64,000 bases of DNA from Lycorma delicatula (Eukaryota > Arthropoda > Insecta > Hemiptera > Fulgoridae). How positions within the stretch are numbered: position 1 is the stretch's first letter; each line of letters starts with the position of its first letter. Under the pieces are notes generated by a model. That model ran no database searches. It was not told where the DNA came from and was given only the letters and a program-made list of their open reading frames with translations. The stretch is taken from contig NC_134458.1 of assembly GCF_047948215.1 (NCBI RefSeq), forward strand, positions 142,828,036 through 142,892,035, written 5' to 3'. Both the position numbers and the translations under genes were made by a program. Shown piece after piece: positions 55,018-64,000 of the stretch.

Positions 55018-56245
55018 CAAGGTTTGATCAAAAAATATGTGGAATTTTTAAGTTTTCTGTACTGTACAAGTTCAGTTGTCACTTTTTTGGGGTTAGTATA
55101 CTTATCCCTAATGTATGTTTACATTGCCATATTGGATGCTTAGTTTATTGTTGGCTTTTGAAAAGGATACACATGCTTTAGTATGGTCGGCGATATTTAA
55201 ATTGTGGAAAAAATGGAACAAAGAATTTGCATTAATATTGCTTTAAAAATGGAATTAAGTGCAGCAGCACATTAGAAATGTTGGATGTTGCTTTTGACGT
55301 TTCTTCTATGAATAAAACAACATTTACAAGTGGTAGAATCGTTTCCAAGATGACTTTGAAGATGATGAGCTCCCTGGACATCCCAGCACATCAACAATCA
55401 ATGACAACATCAAAAAAGTGAAGAAAATGGTGTTATGAACAATCTCCGAATCACTATTATAGAGGTTGCTGATAATGTTGACATATCATTAGGCTCATAC
55501 CAAACAATTTTTTCAGATGTTTTGTACATGAAATGTTTGGTAGAATATTGTTGAATTTCGACCAAAAGCAGTGCCGAATGAACTTTGCTCAGGAATTGTT
55601 GAATGAAGTGAACAATGATCCAGAACTGCTCAAATGAGTCATAACAGGTGATGAAACGTGGGTGTATGGGTATGATGTCAAAACAAATGCTCAATCATTC
55701 CAGTAGAAGCTTCCTGAAGATTCAAGACCGAAAAAAACTCATAAAATTCAATCAAATTTTACTGTTCTGATTACTGTATTCTTCGGGTTTAACAGTTTAG
55801 TATATCATGAGTTCTTGCCACCAGGTCATACAGTCAATTAGGAGTTCCAATCCGAAGAAAATGCGTGGATTTGTGATGAAACAATTCATGGCAATTGCAC
55901 CACAATAATACACCTGCTTATAATTACATCGTTATGCTTCAGCCTTCATCATATTCGCCAGACATGGCCCCTTGCAACTTCTTCCTAGAGTCCCCAAGCT
56001 GAAAAGAACCATGAAAGAATGACATTTTGCCAACATTAAAGAGATAAAAGACAGAATAGCTAAAGGAGCTGAACACCATACCAAAAACTGTGTTCCAGAG
56101 GTGCTTCAAAGATTGGAAAAAGCGCTGGCACAAATGTATTATATCTGAAGGGGAAGTACCTTAAATGTAACAATATGAATATTGATGAATAAATGGAGAT
56201 TTTTTGAGACAAACTAAAATTCCACTTATTTTTTGAACAAACGTC
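55018..56245 (+). mobile_element. Mariner element, decayed
   Basis: The left end CAAGGTTTGATCAAAAAATA and the inverted right end share GTTTGxTCAAAAAATAxGTG and then GAATTT, and TA precedes the left end. The plus strand encodes mariner transposase pieces in order: VADNVDISLGSYQTIFSDVL, RVITGDETWVYGYD-type sequence near 55630-55670 with the first catalytic Asp, a YHEFLPPGHTVN-type piece near 55805, and NCVPEVLQRLEKALAQMYYI at the end. At least three frameshifts and several stops are present. Length of about 1.23 kb is near the intact size. Confidence 0.85.
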
Positions 56246-57841
56246 AAATGTTGGTCAGTGGCAACGACTAATTTCAAAATCAACCTATTAATATTTGGGT
56301 GTTGTTAAATTAATTAGTCATCTAATTTTATTAATCAATTAATCTGGCTAATTTTAGTCATCCCATAAGTAATTGACAGTTTCTGTTAAGTGGGCTCATT
56401 CCTAATCTTTAAATTCAAATTTTACTTTTCACTGTGCTACTAATCATGTAGTTACTGTTATGATTTGTAGTGTGAGGTTTGGTTCTAGGTCATTATTGTG
56501 GTTTAGAATCTCTGTATGCCCTCTTTTTCTGGTAATTGAAATATGGTTGTAGTTTGTTTAATGAAAATATTATTTCTAGTTTTTATGATATTTAGGAGTG
56601 TCTTATGTTTTTATATTAGCACCTCAATTCTAAGTTAGTTTTTTCTATACTCAGTGGGTGGAAATGAGATTCCTAAGGTAGATTCACAATCAGAGCCCCC
56701 CTACCAAATTATAAATGTATTAAGTATAGACTGACTTTGAATCTTAGCATGGATGCAGTAGTCTTCTTCCAATAACCCAGAATAATAACCCAACAACACC
56801 ACTGAGAAAGAATCAAGAATATAGAAATATAGGAAAGGAATCGGCAATTGGAAAAAGACAATTAACTAACAGAGTGATTGTGAAGTGAGTTGTTTGGTTT
56901 AGACTTTAAAGGAGAGAATCTTTTTTGATGAAGAATTCGTTTGATTTAAATTTTAATTATATTTTTTTCATTTAAATGTTATTTACCTGTATATATTTAT
57001 TTTTGAGTTACTCAGGGGTGTATCTAGTTTTCATCCTTGAATTTGAATGTACAAAAATACATAAATTAACATTCTAATGAACAAACATAATTTAAATTGC
57101 ATCTGATGTCCAAATACATTATTAAAAATAAATTTGTTTGTATTATATGCTATTGGAGATCACATAATGGTATATTTATTATTTTCCATTTAATAACACT
57201 AATAGACAAAGAAATTTTTTTTGTGTATCTGGAATTCAAAATTAGAGTTTCTGGGATGCTGAATTCAAAACTGTTATCACAATTTGTGTAATATGCCACA
57301 TTTTTTAAGTACATACAATTTATTTATCTGAAAATGCATAATCACTTTGAAATCAATATTTAAAAAAAAATGATTTACGTGTATTCATTTAAAATTTTGA
57401 TAAATCATCTAAATTTTTATTTATTCAAACATATATAAATTGAAATTCATTAGTAAAACTTTAAAATAACAGTCTCTAAAAGTCTAAATCATTGAAAATG
57501 TCTTTAAAAAACAGTTTTTGAAAGTTTAAATCATTAGAATTGGCTTACCTTTAATTTTTACAATATGTTGACAAACTTTTTTGCTTGTACAATATTTGTT
57601 CAGTTTCTCTAAACAAAACTTTAAATTAATTAACTACACTTTAGTTCATATTTGCTAAGCTTATTGTCAAAAGTTGAGTCCTTAAACAGTTTCTTGATTT
57701 GCAGACTGATAAATATACAGTCCTTTAGCTTACCATCACTCAGTTTAGGAAAACTTATTTTTAAATGATTAAAAATTATTTTAAATTTATTTTTTGAGTC
57801 CGAATTTTAGGTGAAGTGGTGGCAGTATGATTTTACCCCTC
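56246..57841. other. AT-rich sequence without recognised features
   Basis: No transposon ends, coding motifs or structured repeats recognised. The 64-codon frame at 57097-57291 has no recognised similarity. Confidence 0.6.
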
Positions 57842-58893
57842 TCAATTAATGATAACCTGCTGCAATGGCCTTTTCTGTACTTGGTAATGACTTTTTGTAT
57901 CATGATTATCCCAAAGACTAAGAAAACAACAATATTGCATAAACCCACCTTGTAAACCAAGAAGTAACACCACTTTCAGATCATTGCAAACTTGCCACAT
58001 ATGCTCTTTGTATTTTATGCTTCTAATATTGATGCCATAGTTATACGTTTTTTTCATGTCGACTGCATGAGCTAATGGAATGGCTGGCTGTTTGTTACCA
58101 TTTTGCAACATAACTGCTTTCATGCTAACTTCAAAAGAGTCAATAAAAAGATACCATTCTTCAGGAATGTTCTGAATTCCAAGCTCATTCATTAGGCAGT
58201 CGACATCAGTAGAAATGCACAATGAATTTTTCATAGTAAAATAAGCTGAAAGAGTTTTATTTCATGTTCTAAACATAGCAATATTTGTTTTTTCCACTAA
58301 AGATTCCACTGTTGCAGTCTAGACCCCAGAAGTTCAGCTTGCTGCTTTGATAACTTTAAACCTCAAACTAAATCATTAAGTTCATGTTGTTGAATTAAAT
58401 GAGGAGATTTTCATCAAATCCAGGAAAAAATTCTTCAACATCCTCTACATCTTCTTTTTCAGATTGTTCTTCTAGCAGTGCCGGATTAGATGGTGGTTCA
58501 GGTAACTCCTCTGTGTAGCTTTAGAGCTGAGGATACATCTGAATATTTTATGAAATTTCTATTTTTGAATGAAAATCCAAATATGTTTGTCATACAAAAG
58601 TAGCAGTTGGTAAAGTGGTCCTTAGGTCCATGCCAAACCATCGGTACAGCATATGACATGACTTGTTGTTTTCCCTTTAAACATTCAGTTAGAGTTGCTG
58701 AGCGCAATATGCAAATAACATGTGGCACCCTGATTTTATCTTGGCCCCCAAGTGCACAATCAAAATAAAATTTATGAGATGTTTTTATCAATTAAGAAAT
58801 AGTCTTTCTTTGAGAGTTAGGAGTAAATTTACCATAGACGTAACAAAAATTATCTGGATGATTTGAACATTCATGAACTTTTGCAGAAGCCAT
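57842..58893 (-). pseudogene. Decayed copy of a multicopy, probably transposon-derived gene
   Basis: Starting at 58893 the minus strand reads MASAKVHECSNHPDNFCYVY, GKFTPNSQRKTIS, a stop, then a frame through KFYFDCALGGQDK, AVPMVWHGPKDHFTNCYFC and NRNFIKYSDVSSALK. After a broken acidic stretch (FFPGFDENLL), a second open frame (58234-57842) reads IPEEWYLFIDSFEVSMKAVM, QNGNKQPAIPLAHAV and CNDLKVVLLLGLQGGF. Many near-identical uncharacterised proteins of this layout, with paired cysteines in a FCYVC-type block and a CYFC block, occur in insect and hydra genomes. Cys is lost from the first block here (FCYVY). The biochemical role is not known to me. Stops and frameshifts show it is dead. Confidence 0.7.
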
Positions 58894-59049
58894 GTTGTAG
58901 CAAATAAAAACGAGAAAAATCACTTTTGTATTGTAAAGAATTAATGAAAATGTAGCAAAACATTAATAACTCTGTGAAACACAACACACAGTACAGATAA
59001 GTGTAGCTAGACTGAAAAAGATTTTAAGTTCTGTAGTAGGCAACAACAG

Positions 59050-59078
59050 ATGTCTGTATGATGTCATCATACAGACAT
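59050..59078. repeat. 29-bp near-perfect palindrome
   Basis: Arms atgtctgtatgatg (59050-59063) and catcatacagacat (59065-59078) are exact inverse complements around a single T. No gene is close and no transposon end was identified here. Confidence 0.85.
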
Positions 59079-59829
59079 GTTTGTACGTGTCTACTTCTCA
59101 TAATACAGTGTATATGTATATTTGTCTTTTCTTTATTAAGCATGTATGCATATTGTTGAAAAGTAAAAATACAGAAACTAAAGAATAGTTTCTGTAATTT
59201 TACAAAAAAATTACAAATTTACTATTTATGTAAAACCATTATGTGGCAACATAATTTCAATAGCATATTTGAAACTAATTCCCAAATTACAGTGAGAAGA
59301 GTTGTCTAACTTGTTAGATACAAATTTTTTGTTGACTAGTGTAATCATCCTTCATGGATGCTTACTTCTTAATTGGTACATTAATTTGTTATTTCCATTA
59401 TTTACAAAGGTTATCACATACAAATTAAAATCAAGGAAGATGAATTATTATTAATGTAGATCATTATTCCTTCATTCATGTAGTTATTTAAATTTATAAG
59501 ATCAAATTAATACTTGTTATTTCTTGTCAACCCTTTTTTTCCAAATTTTTTTATCATGAATAACTTTATATTTGATTGGTAATAACAATATCTTCAAAAT
59601 CTAATCTAAACACCAGAGCCATATAGTAGTCTAAAAATTAGCGAGCCTTTTGCAAACAAGATAGTGTTAGCATTCCAAATCTCAAGGTATATGAGTTGTA
59701 GTGAGACAGGGCAAAATTCATCTGACAGCTGACAATTGAAGCTAGTAGATGTGCAAAAAAAAAAAATTTTCTTATACTCAGATTTAAAGTATTGCGCGAT
59801 AGACGAGTGAACTTTCCCCAAAATTGCAC

Positions 59830-60815
59830 TCACTAAATTTTATTTTGATAAAGGTGCAAATGCTGCACAGGCCCATGAAAAAAATTGTGCTGTTTGTGGG
59901 CAAGATACGTTATTATAACCAAAAGTGGTTCAGTCGCTTTCATTCTGGAAATTTAGTTTCTCGCAGTAGGCAACCAATTGCAGAAAAAGTGAATGATATT
60001 CTTACAAAAGTCCAGGAAGACTGGCTTGTAAGCAATTATGACATTGCCAAAGACCTAAATACACATCGCCAAAAAGTGCTAAACTGTTTGGAGAAAGCTG
60101 GTTAAAAATGCAGCTAAACATTTGGATGCCACGTGATCTGACTCAGAGAAATTTACTAAACTGAATTTCTATCTCTTAATCTCTACCAAAATGTAAGGTA
60201 ATTGCCATTTCTGAAGAGGATGGTCACGAGTGATGAAATATGGATAACCTATCACAATAATGTGTGAAAAAGATCATGGTTGAAGCAAGGAGAAGCTCCA
60301 CAGTCTGTGACAAAACCCACACTGATGCCCAGGAAGGTTATATGCTCTGCATTAGGTGGGATTGGAAGCATCGTGCATCATGAACTGCTGCCACCAAGCA
60401 GAATGATAGACTCAGATCTCTACTGTCGATAATTAGCACAATTGTACCTAGTAGTTCAAAAGAAACAGCCTGAACTGGTCAATAGAAAGGATGTGGTATA
60501 CAACGCTGACAATACCTGCATGTATCTTTAATGACCCATCAGAAATTGAGAGAACTTGATTGGGCAAGTCCAATTTAATCAAGTCATTAAATGCAGTGGA
60601 TGCACTGTATATAATCCACTGTATAGCCCAGGGACCTGGCACTGTCAGACTATCATTTTTTTAAGTCTCTACAGAACTCCCTGAATGGTGTTAGTTTTAA
60701 GAGAGGCTTGTGAAAACTACATGTTACAATTTTTTGACCAGAAACCACAGAAGTTCTACAGCAACCGGTTTATGATGCTGGAAAAATGCAGAAGGTCATC
60801 GAAAAAAGGTACATA
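59830..60815 (+). mobile_element. Mariner element (cecropia-like), decayed
   Basis: The plus strand encodes transposase pieces in order: FYFDKGANAAQAHEK, then in the next frame NQKWFSRFHSGNLVSRS and DWLVSNYDIAKDLNTHRQK (helix-turn-helix region). Later come FLKRMVTSDEIWITYHNNV with the first catalytic Asp, SWLKQGEAPQSVTKPTLMP, HHELLPPSRMIDSDLYC and KKQPELVNRKDVVYNADNT. The tail CENYMLQFFDQKPQKFYSN follows. At least three frame changes and several stops are present. Terminal repeats were not located, so the limits are those of the recognisable protein. Confidence 0.8.
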
Positions 60816-62994
60816 ATGCAGAAGGTCTCATATGTTATTATCCAATTATTATAAATGAACTCTCAATTTTGGCCTCAAAGACCCAATATATTTTAGACAA
60901 CCTGGATAACATGACATGAAAACACTTTCAGAAATAGTCTCTGAAGAAGCTTGGTTAAGAGTGAAAACTCATTCTGATGAAGTAAAGTTTTTTGTAATTT
61001 TCAGCTTAAACTAATGTTTGCTGTTATCAGATATAAAACTATTTTATAATATAAATTTAATACATTTTGAAATATTCATTACACATGTCTGTAATATTAT
61101 AAAAAAAAGTTTTCTGAAGTATTAATCTTATTGTGTAACATATATACCAACCAATAAAATCAGTCTAGGTAGATGTAATATTTTATTATTAGTTATTGTA
61201 TGGTTATACTTGATTTATGAAGATGTCACGAATAATTAATTTTTTTTTATTATTTATTAGTAATGGCTAATAAAAATTATTCACTATTAAAGAAAATTGG
61301 TGTTAAATTTATTTTTATTTTAAATTACTGTTGTAAGTAGTTATTATGATATTTGTTATTTATTAATTAATTTAATATTTTTAAATTATTATTCATTATC
61401 AGTATTTAATAACATACCTCTATTTGTTTTTTCTTTCTTTTAATATATATTTGGTAATGTAATAACATATATGTCTAAGCATTTACACTGCAGCGATAAC
61501 AGTTTTGTTTTATTACTCATTTACTATGCATTTCAATTTTAATTTGTAAAGTTGTATTTCTTTACTTCAGATATATTTAACTTTTTGTTATTTACGCCAT
61601 CTATTACATTATAATGTGTATATATAATTTTTTTTTACATACTATTGAATAGTTTTGCAAGTGATCAGATTTATTTTTATAATCTTATTAAAGACACTGT
61701 GTTCAGTACCATCAAATGATGCGTATTAGGTGATATGTCATTTTTTAATGAATTTTTTTTTTTAAATGTCTAAATTTTCTCATCAATGTATAGTAATGCA
61801 AATGAAATAATGAAATTCATGATAAAATTTTACGTATGTTATCCTTATATATGTATTGTCTCTAAGCTTGGTATAGTACGTAATTGTAAAATTGAATTTA
61901 GATTAAGATCATGCAATAAGTGTTACTGATGTATAGTAATCAGTTATGGAATTAATAATTACTTAATCATACAATTGGAAATTAATTTTATTAATTCATT
62001 TAAAAAAGATTTAAGTATATTATTAGGTATATAAAAGATTAAAAATTTTATTTTAATTATTTTTTTTCTTTAATTTTACCTTAATTGGTTTTTCATGTTT
62101 GCTTTTTTATTCTTGTATGATGATTGATTGGATTGCATTGAACCAGGGTTGTGCTCATTTTTCAAGTGTTGATCAAGATACACTCCTGGTGTATTCCTTG
62201 AAATCTCTATTAATTTTACTTACAAAATGTTAAAATATTTGCACATTGAATTTGGGGTAATAAAAATATTTATAAACCTGTTTAAATAAGGGTTTACCAC
62301 AAAGTGGATTTTATTTGGGATTTGGGAAAGTGGAATTTGAAATTTGTCATAGTAGAGCAAATCTATATTATTAGTTTTAAATTATTTAGTATTTAAATTA
62401 ATATTAATTAGTATAGTTTCTATTATAGCCTATTAGGCTATAGTAGTAGTTTATAGGCTATAGTAGCCTTATCATACTAATCTTTAAATGTAAGTGGTTG
62501 AATGAAGTATTGTGTGCCAATTATAACTTAAAGAAATTCTTTTCCCTATATCTTTCCATTAAGGACTATTATACTATTATATTATATACTATTAGAATAA
62601 GGCTTAAAAATAGAGTAGTGCATAAAATACTTTAAATAATATTTATAGATTTTCAAGAAATGCTAGAGAAATCTTTAGAAGTCTGGGAACCCTTCACGGC
62701 CTCAGAAGACAAAAGATTAGAAATTCTGTTTAAAGCAAATCAATAAGTAGACAGATTCTATGATCTTTTTTTTTCATACCAATATTTTCTTTGAAGTTAG
62801 GCCAGTCTGCTAGATTCATCCTATAAGCCAGACATTTATTAAAAATGAAGTGAAAAAAATAACCTTATAAAATAAATATTGTTTTAATCATGAATGGATT
62901 TTGATTAATCTTTTGTATTTTTTCTTACATTTTTCACCTGACAATTTAGTCAAAAATAACCAAAATTATTAAAAAAATTCTATTAATAATTTTT

Positions 62995-63545
62995 ATTTTC
63001 TGAAACTATAGTCTCCTTCAAAATACTCTCCACAAGACTGAAAGCCTATATCTCAAAGGTTTTCCAACTGCTGGAAACATTTTTGAATTTCTGAAGGTCA
63101 TTGCTATTTTTGGAATTCCTGAAGAATGTTGCCGAAAGCCTGCAACAATTTATCATTGACTTCCTCCATAATAAAAAATAGTTTTCCTTGGAGTCTTTTT
63201 CATATGCAGGAACAAGAAAAAGTCACATGAAGAAAGATCAGAGGTAGAGCATTCCTGGTTGTGGAAATTCAGTCAGAACTTTGTTTTTCTTCAAGTGACT
63301 CTTCCCCTCATTTCAAATTTGTAAACCACTCGTCAAAAAACCTTTAGAAAGCTTTAAAGTCGTTAAAGAGTTATCTTAAACCTTCCTCTTTAACAGCATT
63401 TTGAAATTTCACTAATGTTTCAGCAGCCTTTTTCTCTAAGAGGGAACAGGATTTAATGCAGGTTCTCTGCTATGTATTATCACCTACCAAAACATTTGCA
63501 GAAGATGTTTATCAAGAAAGACTGACATGGAATGCCTTAAGAACT
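62995..63545 (-). mobile_element. Mariner-like remnant, internally deleted
   Basis: On the minus strand an N-terminal piece (FDEWFTNLK then EESLEEKQ) is followed closely by SSCDFFLFLHMKK, a MEEVNDKLLQAFGNI piece and a tail SCGEYFEGDYSF, as in mariner C-termini. The catalytic centre between the helix-turn-helix and the DFFLF region is missing. Frames are broken. Terminal repeats were not identified. Confidence 0.55.
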
Positions 63546-64000
63546 GTACAGAGCAATGTCACTTGTTAAATTGACACAGATTATTATAAGCTATGTTTTA
63601 CTATGTCTAAATCAGATATAATTCTGGTTATATATGTATATCTTGTATACCCTTATCTTAAACCTATTGTAAAGAAAATAAGCCTCTAATTAAGGACCAG
63701 ATCTAAAGAGTAATGATAACTTATAAATTTGTGTAGTAATTAAACTTATAGAGTAATTAAACTCTATTTTGCAGAACAGAATATAACCACCATTCCTGAT
63801 AGAAAGCACTCCTTAATATTCTTTTATGACTGGTAAGACCATTCTTTAACTCAATACAAGTAAGAATGCATTGAAGAGTTAGGTAAATAGGCTGTTTCAT
63901 TTTGAATGGTAATATAGTGTTGTGAATTTGACTCCAAATTGCTTAGTTTTATTTAATGTTAAACTTGTCATCATCATTATTTATATGTAATTTAATCTAA

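Larger units (their letters stand above)
49573..64000 (+). other. MYT1-like: Intron 9 or 3' flank of the MYT1-like gene
   Basis: If the GC donor at 49573 is used, the next exon should begin with one base completing Ser and continue LSGCP. No convincing acceptor followed by that motif was found by eye up to 64000. The region is filled by transposons described separately; 61000-62990 and 63550-64000 are AT-rich with nothing recognised. Confidence 0.6.

Noticed and set aside
1..64000. CRISPR arrays, bacterial-type operons or defence systems
   Set aside because: No regularly spaced short repeats or clustered prokaryotic-type genes; spliced gene and transposon content is eukaryotic.

Overview
The window looks like an AT-rich insect nuclear genome, most likely hemipteran. 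The evidence is large introns, many mariner-type transposons, RTE-clade LINEs, Helitron remnants and tRNA-derived SINEs. The insect assignment is an inference from the transposon families and the gene family. Nothing resembles a bacterial operon, CRISPR array, rRNA or functional tRNA gene.

One host gene dominates. Nine exons on the + strand between 12927 and 49572 encode the middle of a MYT1/MYT1L/ST18-family CCHHC zinc-finger transcription factor. Exons 1-3 make a closely spaced finger pair joined by the family-specific linker EILAMHE. Exons 4-8 encode a low-complexity region rich in Gln, Pro, His, Ser and Tyr that carries three xNLS/xDLS peptides. Exon 9 begins the C-terminal finger cluster. 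All eight internal junctions keep frame. Both ends are incomplete: no start codon or N-terminal exon was recognised, and the half-finger after exon 9 lies in an unfound exon, probably beyond 64000. Exon 9 ends at a GC donor instead of GT. At 45163-45290 there is a convincing candidate first exon, with an ATG, 42 codons, a GT donor and CpG-richer upstream sequence. Its phase matches exon 9, so it may start a short isoform carrying only the C-terminal fingers, or belong to another gene.

Region by region: 1-12.9 kb is upstream sequence made of transposons (a 1.3 kb TIR element, an internally deleted Helitron, two mariners) plus CpG-richer patches that could be promoters. 12.9-49.6 kb is the gene. 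Its introns hold an apparently recent 5'-truncated RTE LINE with an intact 548-residue reverse-transcriptase ORF and an 11-bp target-site duplication, LINE relics, SINEs, two fold-back elements and a mariner deletion derivative. 49.6-64 kb is probably the next intron or 3' region. It holds a second 1.3 kb TIR element, a complete-ended but internally deleted copy of the RTE LINE, three mariner relics and a decayed copy of a multicopy, probably transposon-derived gene.

No wholly new biological system is evident. The most interesting signals are the in-phase internal first exon, the GC-AG splice inside a zinc finger, the xDLS peptide cluster, and a 122-bp exact duplication that starts at a Helitron 3' end.
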